Source: Lates calcarifer (Eukaryota > Chordata > Actinopteri > Centropomidae). Taken from it: DNA of 64,000 nucleotides. A program made the position numbers and the translations under genes. This document shows, piece by piece, positions 49,136 to 61,651 of this stretch (the first letter of the stretch is position 1; the number at the start of each line of letters is the position of its first letter). Below the pieces are notes generated by a model. The model saw only the letters and a program-made list of their open reading frames with translations, did no database searches and was not told where the DNA came from. The stretch spans positions 1,349,660 through 1,413,659 of the forward strand of contig NC_066855.1 of the NCBI RefSeq assembly GCF_001640805.2. Reading direction: 5' to 3'.

Positions 49136-52100
49136 TGTTATTGTTCTAACATGTTCACATAAATAAAAACAGTGACTCTGAGGGATTAAAGCAGATCTAC
49201 AATGTGTGACTGAACACTGCATATTTAAATTTAAGTGAGCATGTGTGTGCACAAGTGTGTTTTCTCCTCAGTCAGAGCTTATGTAAGGGTCGTCCTGGAG
49301 CATCCAGAGGTCACTCATATATGATTGTAGAAGCTGATAGTCACGCTGAAGCACCGACACACAAGCTTCTTCCTCATTGTGAAGCTCAGGACTGAGAGGC
49401 ACGGCTCCCCACGTTGATGTTTTCTCTCCCATTCACAGAAAAATCCAATCAAGTCCTCTGAAAAGCTTCTCTCCGAGCCTCGCCGGGTCAGAATACGGCG
49501 GCCTGAGGAGGCCAAGAAGGTGAGGAGCTGAGCCGGGGTCAAGGCGTCCCGGCGACGGCAGGCTTTAGAAATCCCTGCTCACCCGGTGCCCCTTCTGTTT
49601 CATTAGAAACCCCCTCCTCCCATTATCGCCCCCCTCTAATTTAGACGAGGAGCAGGGAGAGGAGTGTGTGTGAAGGTGGGGGGTGGGTAGCTGAACGTGT
49701 GTGTGTGTGTGTGTTGAAGTTTATTTGCTGGTGTGTGTGTTCTCCAGGATTCCAGTGATGCAACTCCTGCTTTTTCTTTCTTTAAAACAGCAGCAGACCT
49801 AATGACCCCACTCTAATTGCACAGTGTCAATATTGTTGCATTTAGATTCCCATAGCTCTCATATAATATGCACAAAGTGGGATGGCTCATCAGAACTCAA
49901 TACGCTGGAGCTTTAGCAACTTGGCCGGGGCGCATAAACACTGATATCACGTTACAGGTTGTCACCATTTGTATTATTCTGCAATTTAGTTGAAATCTGT
50001 GCACATGCAGCGTGTCAGACTTAATTTCTTTGTGCAGCAGCTTCGTAAAATGAGACAGGATCTGTCATTTAAAGAGGCACCGACCTGTGAAAACAGCTAT
50101 AAAATATCTCCTGTCACTCCTACCTCCAATATATGTTTTGAAAGAAATGTGTTTACAATTTTTTCAGTCCACAAACGCCACATAGGAAGTCAATAGCGGA
50201 CAGACTGGGAGTGTGGTGGGAGTAGAAAGTGGAGGACTTTGACACCAGAAACCATCTGACTGACCCTGTGCATCCTTTGTGGTTGAGGATTAGGTTATGC
50301 TAAAACACTGGGGTTAAAATAGAATAAGGCTTATCCCGTGTCACCATGAAAATTAAAGTTCTCATTAACTTAACATTAATTAGCTTTGAGTTGCCTAAAC
50401 TTAAAAAACAGATGTTGTAGGAAAAATGAGATGTAACCGAGCGTTTAACAGCATTCCTTTGTTTCGCTGATAAAGTGATTCATGATTATAAATCAGCGGT
50501 GTTTCTCAGTGCTTCATCAAGCTCATAAAATAATGCAATAGCTTATAAAACAGAGAGCATCAGACCGTGCACTAATTGATAATGGTGTGTTAAAGGATTA
50601 AAATTCAGGCAGGCAATGAAAATCATAAGTAATCAATACGGGACGTAGAGCATTATATCTGGAAACTAGATTTTTAAAAAGCACAAGGAAACAATAAACA
50701 GAAAAATACAAAAAAAAAAGTGATGGAAAAAAGGCAGTGCAACAGTAATACATACCATCTAAGGTTTCATCGTTTTCTCCAATTGCTAATATTCACAAAA
50801 TGATAGTTGTGGAAATGTTGGAAACTTTACTTTGGATTTTCTTTTCCTTGATTTTCTCAAAATGACATTTAAATGGAGACTGAGTTCATGAGAGGTGGAA
50901 AAACCTCCAGAAAAAGCTAGAAAGTAGACCTTGAGTTGAGATTTTCTGTCAAATAAAACACAAATATTACACTAATGTTTAGATTACCAGCACTACATAG
51001 TTACAGACTTCTTTGTTTTCCTGTTTATAATCAAAAACAAGACGTAGGTATACACAGAGGTGGCGATCAAACCGAACACATCAGGCCAGTGCCTGACACT
51101 GAACATTGAGTTACCACCCAATACATTGACTGATAACAACAGACAATCAATACAGAGACCCGAACTTTATTAACATCTCCAGTTAGACCCAGTCTGATCA
51201 ATAAGGGCTCTGACACAAGGGCTAATGGTCAAAATCAAACTGCCAAAAAGAAACGATAAACCCTGCCATTATCAAATTAATCCAAATCTATTTTCAGTAC
51301 AAGACTTTGGCTTTTGTTGCGTTTGATTTCGTCTGGCCAACTGTAATGCTTGTTCCCTGTGGTTTGCGTTGATTTAAATCTCTCTTCGACATCCGCCGGT
51401 AACATAATTATATCTGTGGTCCCTCTTGATTTGAGGGTCATGAGAAACATTATAATGCTTTTCTGTCCAGAAGCAAGAAAATTGAAGGATTAGACATTAA
51501 AAGTCTGTAATCTGTAACTGGCGGTGCAGTTTTATTCTCGTGGAGACTGTTGTGTGTCTGTGAGAAAGTGTTTCTGAAGTGAAGGGATATGAGAAGCAGT
51601 GCACACTGGGATTTATAAGAGATTAAGAAAAACTTTCTCTTTAAGATTAAATATGTGTAATCTTTAAACCAAACAAGGCTGAGGGATTAGGAAGACTTCT
51701 GTGTCAATGTGACATGTGATGCTAAGATTATGCCTTAAAAGAATAGTTTAATCCTGTATAGTGTTCTCAGGCTGACAGGTTGGGTCAGTTCAGATACTTC
51801 TACTTCAGTTTTTCTAGATGCATTATTTAAGAAGATTTAGTGGGAAAATATGTCTCTGTCATTCTAAAAATACATTTGAGCTTTTGGAAGAGCTGATATG
51901 TTCAAATTACTCCATAAACTGATAAATTATTGGACTGAACAGGTGTAAGACGAGCATAAACTTGACACAACTGTGTATTTCCATGATAGGAAGTACAGAA
52001 TATTGCCTAAAAAAAACAATACAAAAGTGACAATGTTTTGCCTCTAGGTTTATCTTTTAATGAAGATAGCATGCTAACCAGCTAGCCTAGCCAACCAGTC

Positions 52101-55100
52101 TCATGACTTTCCGATAGCGACACACTGTAGTGTGTCCAGACTTCCCTGAAGATACAAAGACTCAAAATTTATTTTTTCATCCAAAATTTTCATCCTATCA
52201 GATCTCTTTCCTGAAAGTAATAACTAATAACTTGGTCTGTTTGTTTTGGAGAGGAGGAGACCTGTGTGGATAAATCAGCTGTGGGCAAAAACCTCCTGAA
52301 CTATGAACACGGATGGAATCCTAACCTAAAAACAAGCTAACGTGATGTTAGCAGTAGCTCAGCTAACAGCCCGGAGCCCCTTACTGATGTCATCGTGTCC
52401 GCCAAAGAGCGCCCGAAAAAACACTGATTTTTAACATGAAACTACTTTATTCAGGGTTTTTTTCTAGCTTTAATAATTAGACCTGATTGTTTTGGAGGAG
52501 ATCTCTCAGGATAATTCAGCTAACAATAGAAACTTCCTGAACAATGAACACTGAAGGAATCTGAACCTACAAGTGAAACACAATGAGTTGTTTGAGTTGT
52601 TTAACAATGCAATCAAGCCGACTACTTCTGTCACCCAGCTGGACGTTGGATGCACTCATAGAAAACCCTGATTAACATACAATGAGTTGATATATTGTTA
52701 GAGCAGCTTTAAAACACCATAATACAATGACTCCTGAAGAGCTGTATTACACTGCAGTGAAATATTAATGGAGAAATATGCAGAGATTCCTATTTTCGTT
52801 TTAATGCTTTTTTGGGTGACCCCTGACAGCGTGGGGGGTTAAACCAGCCATTAATTTTACCTATGCCTGAGGCCAGCCATGTTTACAAGAACAATTTATT
52901 TGCTGTACATCAATGAATAAATGGATTTAATATAAAATGTTGAAAGAAGATAGAATGTAATGTGTTTTTTAAGGTATTTTAGGTGAGAAAACCGTCCACA
53001 GTGGTCAACATTTGATTTCTGGCCAGTGGTGGATATTATTTTCATACGTCTTTTTTAACAGTTTCACCACAGGGAAGAAAAAAATCAAACAAAAACCCAG
53101 GAAAACAACAGATGAACAAAAAGAAATACCACTGTTCAGACGTTACTGTAATGCTCATTGGGGCAATAACGTCCGCTATCAACCAATATTTTAAAGTAAG
53201 AGCCGGCCCCTGTGGTGTTGTATGTGAAAGCTTAGGGAATCATTACCATGGCCTCTGCATAACCTCCATAAGTCAGGTTAGTGTCAATAACCTGGGCTTT
53301 AAAAATTGATAAGGGTGATCACCTCGCTCATGGAAAGACCATTTCTGAGCAGCAGACGTCCCTGTGAGGTGATTCTCATATATAAGTCATGCCTCGTATT
53401 CAGGATGCGTCACTCTGAATATCGCTCCAGGACAATCATCTTCGCCGTGTTTGGGCCTTATCAACATATTGCCTTACCAGACAGATGATTGAGAGAAACT
53501 ATTAGGCTTAAATCACTCACAGATATTACTGCACACCTCGATGCACTTCTGTTTGATTTACCTTTAAGCAGAAATAAAGCTGACAATTTCACGGCTGATG
53601 TAAAACGACGCGCCGATCGTGAAAACCCAACGTTGTTGAACAATTATTCATACGCGCACTGACCTCCGTCTTACGCAATGAAACATACATGATCTGGCAG
53701 TTCTGGTGTGACATATGTAAATGTGTCCGATCAAAATGCCAATTTGGAGAGTCCAGCTGAGTGCTCTAAGGAAATCCTTCCTGTCTGACATGTGGAAATG
53801 TCACAGAGCTGCATTTATTCATGTGAACATTAGAGGCACATTCCTGTCCGGATGCCCCCGGAGACAAAAGACGTCAAACTCCCCAGAGGAGAGTGACCTG
53901 GAGGACACACTCACGCATACCAGCTGGACTCTGAGTTTATTCCTCATTTACATCACAGTTGTCACAAAAAGGGCTTTTGTCACAGAGCTGGACATGTCTG
54001 GATGACGTGTTATTTTTTATATAAAGTGCCAAATGTGTTATTTTATTCCTGGAGCAATCACCAAATAGAATATACATCATCATACGGTTGGAGCTTTGTA
54101 ATCCTCAGCAGATAATAGCAGGCAGAAGCTCCTGTCCTCCAGCCCTGAACTGATGAGTGCAATAAATCTACGTCTGTGAACGCCACAGCAGCCTGGAGAA
54201 GGTCTTTGCAGACGGCATTTGTTGTGTAGAGATAATTTATCTCAAGAACAAATTCCCACGGTTTAATCTCTCTTTTTTAAAATATATATATTTTATTGCA
54301 GTGTATGAGCAGTTATTGCAACATTAGAAGAAAAGCACAGTCATGAAAATGGGTCAGAGTTCATCATGTGTTGTCTATTCATCACACATTTCATAATTGA
54401 CAAATTAGGAGAGTTAATTAATCCTTCAACAAAGCAAATACTGTGGCCCATACAAACAATTCACTGTGAAAGGACCAGTCTGTAAAGGCTGAACTCAGCA
54501 GCCTCTCAAGCCTCACAGCCGTTAATAACTATATGTTGCTGCCACCTAGAGGACATAAAGAGAAATACATTCTGACCACGGTGCATTAACTTGTCTGAAT
54601 TTTCCCTGTTCCCTGTTTTAGTGTCAGATATTCACCAATTTCATAAACTTTTGTTGATAATCTGTTAAATATCAGTCACCTTTTTTAAACTCTACCCTAC
54701 CTACCTTCCTAATCAATAATATTTAAGTGTGAATGTTAGGAAATCAATAATGATTAAACTTATCTGTTATTCAGCTGCTTCTAAAATCCTGTTCTGTTCA
54801 TTACAGTTTCATCTAATTACAAAGCAAAGTTAAATGATCAGAGAAAGAACAGAACAGTGAAGAGGAGTCTTCTCATTTTATTTTTATTAGGTACAGCTCT
54901 GTAATCTGACACGACAGCGCTGCCAGAAATTCCACCTTTACGAAATTTAAAATGTTGAGTTTTTATTGACATTGTTTATTTTTGAGGTCATAGTTAAAGG
55001 TGTTGTACTGACTGGAAATCACATAACTGAATCAGCACATCTATGACAGTGTCAGTATTAATCATTATATAATCAATATTTGACCAATATGAGTATTAAT

Positions 55101-55246
55101 AAAAGCTCACATGATTTTCTCATAGTGATAAACCCACAGAGTTTTAGTGTCCAGGAGCAGTTTGTTTCTGCTCTGCCCTGTTGGTCGTCCAGCTTCACAC
55201 CAAACACCAACGATCACAGCTCTACCATTTCCAAACAACTCATGCT

Positions 55247-55252
55247 TTTATT
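55247..55252 (-). terminator. dhrs7c polyadenylation signal
   Basis: AATAAA on minus, 49 bases after the called stop and 20 bases after the alternative stop at 55272. It would leave a very short 3' UTR either way. Confidence 0.5.
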
Positions 55253-55300
55253 TCACTTCTCTCTGATTCTCCTACATCTGCTCGGCGAGCACTGAGTCCT

Positions 55301-55464
55301 TCACTCCGGCGGCCAGATGGGGGGGAAGAGGGAGCGGAGGTAGAGGGCCACCCTGGGGATGGGGTGGGCCAGCACGACCTCCTTCCTCTTCCTGTTCACT
55401 GTTTGCATAATCTCATTGGCCAGGACGGACGGGCGCACTCCGTGGGTCAGCTGGCTGGCGATAA
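55301..55464 (-). CDS. dhrs7c: dhrs7c coding exon 6 (possible frameshifted end)
   Basis: Acceptor TCCTCCACAG. Encodes [20 protein letters not shown], then [20 protein letters not shown] and LFPPIWPPE, with TGA at 55303-55301. The homologous C-terminal words (GVK then an acidic end) appear in the +1 frame after a 7-base C run (55325-55319 on minus), with a stop TAG at 55274-55272. Confidence 0.8.
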
Positions 55465-58400
55465 CTGTGGAGGACCAGATACAGAAACGTCCACATCTCC
55501 CACAGTTGATGTGATTTTAAACGCATCATGAAACATTCAGCAACTTCCACTCCAGTTTGTTTACTCACATGCAGCCAGGGCGTTGGGTTTAGGCTCAGGC
55601 TCCTCGACAGGTGGCGGATCGGAGGCGTTGATGAAGGTGTGACTTATGGTACTGACAACTATCCCATACTCCTCCACTTCCGCCCGCAGGCAGTCGAAGA
55701 AGGCCTGCGCTGCATGCTTCGATGCGGCATCTAGACAGGTGCCAAAACAAACACAAAGGAGGTGTGACCTGCCCATGAAGAGGCCTCATTCCATACATTG
55801 CTGAGAGCATATTTTGTCTAATTGTTTTCTGTTGTGTCACTGTGATCGTTCCTGTCTGTTACAACACACTGTGAGAACAGAGCTTATGTCTGAAACCGCA
55901 GTAGTTTATTATACATAAATACTAAGGGGAACAGTGAGCACTTAAAGTAGAAAGCAGCTCCAATAAGATCTGATTTTACTTTTACACTTATTTTTCTGAT
56001 ATATTAGCCACATGACCCATACTTATTTGATTTGATCAGTAGTGTATGAGAAGTATATCATAAAAAGTGTGCTTTCTAAGGATGTGTTTAGATGGAAAGT
56101 AAAGAGAATTTTCACCTTCACATGAATTTGACCACTGGACTGTTTGTGTTTTTCTAAGATGTAAGCCGTGAGCTAACAGTATCTGCATGTGTCAGCTCAG
56201 CTTTTGACTGATCCCAGAACTCACCAGAAACTCCTTGTCTGGTAAGTTCTGGTCTAAAAGCTGAAAGGGTTTCAAGAATTATACTTTTATGTTAAATTCT
56301 TGAATTCCCGAATTTTATGTAAAATTCAAGAATTTTTGAATTTTATGTAAAATTGAAGAATTTAAATTTCAAATTCTTGAATAATCACTCAATATAAGAA
56401 TTCCCCTTAACTTTAAGCTCCAACCACCTCTAATGTTAACATGCTGTTAGAGGAGAGTTTGAAAATATCTTTCATGATTTAGGTGATTAACCTTTTAAAT
56501 GTGTTTGAGACAAGATGTTTTAACTCACATGAACTTCTGAATGGGATAGCCAGTCTGCCCTGGATGCTGTTCACCAGCACAATGTGCCCCGATCGTCTTG
56601 AGATCATGGTTGGAAGAACGCCTGCCACATTATTTGGACACATTAGCATTTAGATAAGAAATATCAGCTATGACAGTACAGTAGTATGTCCAGTAATAGA
56701 ATATCCAGCCCACCTTTGGCCAGAGTGCTGGGACCAAAGTAGTTGATGTCCATGATGTTTCTGTCCAGTTCCAGGGAGACGCTCTGTACGGGGGCCTTCA
56801 GCTTCACGCTGCTGTTACAGATCAGCACGTCCACACAGCCATAACACTCCAACACCTCAGACACCACGTCCTCCACGCTGTCCATATCACTAAAGTCCAG
56901 GATCACTAGTTTTGGGGCAAATGTCTTGAGAGACACAAGACTGTATTACTTGGACAGTACTGTTTATCAAGCATCAATCTGACTGGTACAACTCTGACAA
57001 AGAATACTTGCTAAGTTACTCAGAAGATTTTTTAGATTAGCTTAGCGCAAAGACAATCAGCACCGCTAAAACTCAATAAACATGTTATATCTTGATCACA
57101 GGGAAACAAAAATATATAATACATGATGTGAACTGTTTAACTCAGGAAATAGTTATAACACTCAGTCAAGATAATTGTTCTTAACCACACCTATGAGATA
57201 TAATGTTGGAAGTTGGATTTTTTAAAAACTTCAGACAGACCGGGTTACTGTCTGCTTTCAGTCTGTATGCTAAAATAAGATAATCCCAGGTGGCCCAGAT
57301 CTCCTGTGTTTTTATCTCTAAACAATGGCTGGAATAACAGCATATGTTTTACTTGCTTGATTAGCAATCAGGAGAAGTGGTGTTTATCATAAATATACTT
57401 TTGTCCAGATCAAAAACTGTATATAAATCTAAATTATCAGGAAATAGTACCCAGTGAAAAGAAAAAATGTGTCACTATGCAGATGAAAATCGGCTTTTTG
57501 ACTTTATCTGACACAATAAATGTATCAGAAACAAGAAAATTATTGTTCTACAAATGCAGCTCTTTAGGAACAGCAAAGGTAAGTGAGCTATGACCTCCAG
57601 TCAATGACAATCCCGAGGAAAACAACCTCAGCGGAAAACAGAAATCAATTTAATTTGTGTCATTGACAGCTAAACGTCAATAGCTGATATTGTTATCTAC
57701 TGTAGGTATGTGTGTTTTTCTCATATAGACACATCTGTTGTGGCCTGTGTGTGGAGGATTCATGGAGGACAGTGTGTTGTCAGGAGGGATATCCTGCTAT
57801 TGTGTTGCTCAGAGGAGGAAGTGGTGATCTGGGAGGAGGCGACAGAGCAGAGGTTTTTTGATAAATGTAAGGACAGAATCTGCTTTTCTGTCGCTTAAAC
57901 TTTAAACCCACCGTATCATGTCAGTGTCATGTGTCAGTTCCTAACGTCTATTTCAGGGATTTTTGTGGTTTAATAGGAACTGCCCCTGTACTGTCAAGTT
58001 TTCAGTGTATATTAATAGACATGATATAATGTATACTGGAATGTCCACGGTAAAAGATTTGTTTCTTGCCAAAACGAGGACTCACCACTACAAAAAAAGA
58101 GTAATACTATAACTTTACATGTTTATTATGGTGAAACTGACGCTCCATTTTGACTGATTTAATTTCCTCACCTCTCTGGGGTCAGCATCATGAGTCAGAG
58201 AGTCGTACAGAGACTCCAGTTTATCCCAGCTGGTCCCACACAGGATCAGTCTGGCACCGCCCTTATGGAAGAGATGGGCACACTCTGAACAGATCAACAG
58301 AAAGGAAAAATATTATGTGCAATAACTTTGTGACTTCATTAAAAGGAATAGTTGGAGATTCACTTTTTTTTAAATTGAGAGTTAAAAGATCAATATCACT

Positions 58401-59191
58401 CTTAAATACAAAGCTAAAGCCATTAGCCACGTAGCTCCCCGTGTGCTGTGTGTGTTTCCAAGTTTTGTGCTAAGCTAACCAGCTGCTAGTTGTATCATAT
58501 TCAAATATGAAAGTGTTATTGACCTTTATGAGTACCTCTAAATCTAACTAATTAACATTTTGTATCTTGTTTTGTGAGATTACGTGTCAGGCTATGTCTT
58601 GGCCGGAGGTTTGGAGGTGGCTCAGCGGACTGATACCTGTCTGTACGCTAAATATAAAGCTAGGGCCAACAGGTGATTAGCTTAGCTTAGCATAAAGGCT
58701 GAGGAAACAGTTAGCCTGGCTCAGTCCAAAATGAAAACACTAGCACCTCACTAGCACCTCTAAAAGCTCACTAACACATTATAGATTAATTAGCAACAGC
58801 TACATTAGCTGTTTGCCCTTGATCTGGTTTTATGCTTTAATTAAAGTATGCTAACAACCTCCTTAGCTTAGCATCATATTTAGCATACAGTTATATCTCT
58901 TGGGTATTTATTTATTTATTATTATAGAATCTGCTTTTCAGGCATTCTGCTGACAGAGAAACTAACAAAGACGAGCGAAAACAAAACCTCTGTGGCACTG
59001 AAAGTTAAATATTAAAAACACATGCAGGATCATTTACCAGTGCCCACCCCGGACACGGCATCGGTGATCACCACCACTTTGTTTCGCACCAAGGACTTGG
59101 ACATAAACTGCGTGACCTCGTTGTAGATGTAGTACACCCCCGCCGCCACGACTATCAGCAGGGGCAACACCATGACAGAGGGCAGGGCCAT
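55301..59191 (-). CDS. dhrs7c: DHRS7C/SRP-35-like short-chain dehydrogenase, six coding exons (298 aa as read)
   Basis: Join on minus of 59191-59038, 58284-58172, 56924-56714, 56621-56529, 55730-55569 and 55464-55301; all junctions are GT/AG and in phase. DHRS7C (SRP-35) is a sarcoplasmic-reticulum short-chain dehydrogenase of heart and skeletal muscle, reported to act on retinol. Seen: N-terminal anchor ~4-21, [13 protein letters not shown] cofactor loop (~38-50), CNSS at 125-128 in place of the usual NNAG, S178 in LVNSIQG, and the active-site pair Y191/K195 in YAASK followed by [12 protein letters not shown]. As I recall the human protein (~311 aa), it has Asn where S178 stands, so this fish copy keeps the classical Ser-Tyr-Lys triad. 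The C-terminus is short: see the homopolymer finding at 55319-55325. Confidence 0.88.
55465..55568 (-). other. dhrs7c intron 5
   Basis: Short 104-base GT...AG intron. Confidence 0.85.
55569..55730 (-). CDS. dhrs7c: dhrs7c coding exon 5
   Basis: Acceptor TGTCTAG, donor GCAT|GTGAGT. Completes Y191 and encodes [20 protein letters not shown], then [15 protein letters not shown] and a proline/glutamate-rich stretch that replaces the VYPEQGNWEASIWK region of the human protein as I remember it. Confidence 0.88.
55731..56528 (-). other. dhrs7c intron 4
   Basis: AT-rich. Includes a 26-base-unit tandem pair near 56308-56362 (GAATTTTATGTAAAATT, then AAGAATTT). Confidence 0.8.
56308..56362. repeat. Short AT-rich tandem repeat
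   Basis: Two near-identical copies of a ~26-base unit GAATTTTATGTAAAATT plus AAGAATTT; self-complementary words could form hairpins. Confidence 0.6.
56529..56621 (-). CDS. dhrs7c: dhrs7c coding exon 4
   Basis: Short exon missed by ORF scanning. Acceptor ATGTGGCAG, donor TCAT|GTGAGT. Encodes [20 protein letters not shown], then [10 protein letters not shown]; the catalytic Tyr codon is split across the next intron. Confidence 0.88.
56714..56924 (-). CDS. dhrs7c: dhrs7c coding exon 3
   Basis: Acceptor CTCTCAAG, donor AAAG|GTGGG. Encodes residues 90-159: [51 protein letters not shown]. This agrees block by block with mammalian DHRS7C. Confidence 0.9.
56925..58171 (-). other. dhrs7c intron 2
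   Basis: GT...AG intron of 1.2 kb. A short percomorph-repeat fragment lies near 57038-57095 (TTAGCTTAGCGCAAAGAC). Nothing else recognised. Confidence 0.8.
58172..58284 (-). CDS. dhrs7c: dhrs7c coding exon 2
   Basis: Acceptor GATCTGTTCAG, donor GAG|GTGAGG. Encodes residues 52-89, including ECAHLF and [20 protein letters not shown], the second beta strand region of the Rossmann fold. Confidence 0.88.
58285..59037 (-). other. dhrs7c intron 1
   Basis: Mostly a copy of the percomorph dispersed repeat (58345-58905). Confidence 0.8.
58345..58905 (+). mobile_element. Dispersed percomorph repeat, copy B
   Basis: Contains TTAGCTTAGCTTAGCATAAA, GGCTGAGGAAACAGTTAGCC and CACCTCTAAAAGCTCACTAA, lying antisense within dhrs7c. 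Internally rearranged relative to copies A and C. Confidence 0.55.
59038..59191 (-). CDS. dhrs7c: dhrs7c coding exon 1
   Basis: Encodes residues 1-51, starting [20 protein letters not shown] (membrane anchor) and ending with the nucleotide-binding [10 protein letters not shown]; donor ACTG|GTAAAT. The ATG lies three bases after CTCTGCAG, an acceptor, which implies an upstream non-coding exon. Confidence 0.88.
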
Positions 59192-59645
59192 GTTCTGCAG
59201 AGGAGAGACAGCACAGCAGAGTCAGTGTGGAACAGCTACAGACCTACTGACCTGCATCACAGGAGCTGACAGGGCAGTCTGGATCAGGTTTTAGGTCTCA
59301 CAAGGCGTGGCTCAGTTGTGGGGTAAACTAATACACTGACTTAAACAAAAAAACGAATACAGAACTCATCTCAGTTATCTGAACACAGAAAATCCACTCT
59401 CTATAGTTGCTTCTTTATCTTTAACTCCTGTATTTGGCATTGATTCAATCATGGAAACCACTATCAGGATTCACCTTATCAGTGTATTTCAAGAAAACAC
59501 TAATGTGAAAATTCATTATATCATCATTATCTGTCAGAAGCAATCATGTGTAAGACAGTACTTTCCTGAGTTAACCTCAGGCCATGAAACAACACAGCTC
59601 TCTGTATCATGTCTCTTCCTGGCAACAGCAGGAGTTAATATTTTA

Positions 59646-60118
59646 AAGTAATATTTTGACATTTTGTGAAATACACCTTTCTGATTTCTCAGCGAAAGTA
59701 GGATAAGATTGATACCACACTCACAATTGTGCAGTAAATAGGAAGCTAGAGCCAGCAGCCAGTTAGCATAGCCTAGCATGCAGCTAACCTGCTCAAAGTT
59801 AGCAAAGTCTGCCTACTAGCATCTCTAAATTCTTATTAATTATGATGTTATTTCTTGTTTTAATACAAAAACTGTGTCTTACACAGATGGGATATTTATT
59901 TCTGATACTTAGAGATACTAGCAGGTGGATTTTGTTAGCTTTAAACAGAGCTTAGCTAGCTGTTTTCCCCTGCTTCCTCGCTTTTTTAGCGCTAAGCTAA
60001 CTAGCTTCTACTTCCCTCTTTCTATTTTCTGTACAAACACAGGAGTGGTATTGTTGCACCCATCTAAATCTCTGCAGGACAGTGAATGAGTGTGTTTCCA
60101 AAAATGTTGAACCACTGT
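59646..60118 (+). mobile_element. Dispersed percomorph repeat, copy C (near full length)
   Basis: Starts TAATATTTTGACATTTTGTG and ends with the rough inverse, CCAAAAATGTTGAACCACTG. It contains GATAAGATTGATACCACACT, GGAAGCTAGAGCCAGCAGCC and GCGCTAAGCTAACTAGC. Confidence 0.6.
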
Positions 60119-60605
60119 TTTAAAGTGGACTTTATATAACAAGGCTAAATCCAGACAGAGAAACCTAATCCCTAGCTGTTATATTTAAAGATGCTTGTTT
60201 GCTTTGACTGTGATAAACCTTAGTTTCCTGCTCTGAAAACCACCCAGAGGTAAGAGTTTGTATTTGGTGGCCTTGCTATAACACGCCTACCATGTAAAGT
60301 GAGTTTGAGGAGAACAGCTAAATATATTCTGGCTGTGCCGCTGCCACAGAATGCCCAGCACTATGTCACCTCCAGGATATTGTCATAAGATACCCCAAAT
60401 GGGGGCAAACGGGGAGGGTCACATTTATAAGCAACTGATGACCTTACTTGTCCCGTTTTAGTCGTGAAAACACACTGAGTTAACAAACTCTAATCCACAT
60501 TAAAACTAGTACTTATGATGACACATGACACCCACCTCCCAGCTAAACCCCGTATTTGGGCTGACACATGATGGTTGGATCCCAGTCAGTTAGCACAACC
60601 ACACA

Positions 60606-60628
60606 ACACACACACACACACACACACC
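60606..60628. repeat. (CA)n microsatellite
   Basis: About 11 CA units just inside the inferred first intron of dhrs7c. Confidence 0.9.
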
Positions 60629-60658
60629 TGTAATCTGTGATATTCTTGATTCACTTAC

Positions 60659-60805
60659 AGCACGGACCAGGAGCTAATCCTTCAGCAGGACTGGCTGTTG
60701 TCTTTCCGGGCTTTAGTTAGGTAACCGGGGCTCCTCTCCTCCCTCTGTGTCCATTCATACAGCTCTCTCCTCCACTGTCTGTCTGTCCGTCTGTCTGTCT
60801 GAACC
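60659..60805 (-). other. dhrs7c: Inferred untranslated first exon of dhrs7c
   Basis: The first coding exon starts only three bases after an acceptor. A good donor, GTGCT|GTAAGTGA, ends at 60659 on minus, and a TATA-like box sits at ~60831-60838. The exon would contain a (CAGA)n tract (forward CTGT repeats, 60772-60802). The 5' end is estimated as ~30 bases from the TATA-like box. Confidence 0.5.
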
Positions 60806-60829
60806 ACTGCCGTCCACTGGAACCTAGCT

Positions 60830-60876
60830 GCTTATAATAGCCCCTGCCTGAGTCAGCCATTAATACACACATATGT
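60830..60876 (-). promoter_or_regulatory. Candidate dhrs7c core promoter: TATA-like box, AP-1 and E-box motifs
   Basis: On minus, in order: E-box CATATG (~60870), TGACTCA (AP-1 type, ~60850) and CTATTATAAG (60831-60840), which also resembles a MEF2 site with one mismatch. Such motifs would suit a striated-muscle gene, but they are short and unproven. Confidence 0.4.
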
Positions 60877-60879
60877 GGT

Positions 60880-61639
60880 GCATAGTATCTGAGGCATGTT
60901 CCCTTGTTGCCAGGATGAAGGGATGGACGACAAGTTAGAGTCTCACTTCCATTCAGTTGTTTATTTTTATTGATTAGATCATTCAGAAAGTAACTTGATC
61001 CTTAAGTACAATCTTAAACAGTTTGAGGTGTTACACTATTTTATAACGGTTCAGATTTTAGAGAGAAATATTGTATTTTAGTTACAAGTTACTGGGCACA
61101 CAAAGATATTTACATACAAAATATGATATACTGTGACAGATGAATAGATGATTAACTCTATATTAGGCTTATACACATTAACTAGCTGCTTATTGGCATG
61201 CATATTGGTCTTATTAGTCATTATAAAGCACTTACTAATCCCTTATTATCACTGTTTGGCACCAGTATACCAAGACAAATTCATCATAGGTGTACATTTA
61301 TTTGTCAACAAAGATTATTCAGATTCAGATTCTTACCTTTACTCAAGCTCATTTAGGTACCAGTTCTCAATATAAAAATAAAAATAAAAATAAAGAATTT
61401 AATAGTGTGCATATCATGAAATACATTGTACATTGCAGTGTTTTAATTTCACCTCTGTATTTTTACTGAAGTAAAATCTAAATACAGGTCTTTTACTTGT
61501 AAATTAATAATTTTTCTCATGTCAAGAAATAGAATGTAAAATCAATGACATTTTTTCTGCAACTTTCAACATTTAAACTGAAAATTGAAACTAATATGCA
61601 GTGTCTAATTATTAAAAGTTGGTGTAAAAACAGCTCAGT
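60880..61639. other. Divergent interval between dhrs7c and mprip
   Basis: AT-rich intergenic DNA with a short (AAAAT)n run at 61370-61395; no gene or RNA recognised. Confidence 0.6.
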
Positions 61640-61651
61640 AACCGTGTTCTC

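Noticed and set aside
55181..55531. 116-codon frame on plus across the dhrs7c last exon
   Set aside because: Antisense to a supported exon; no independent support.
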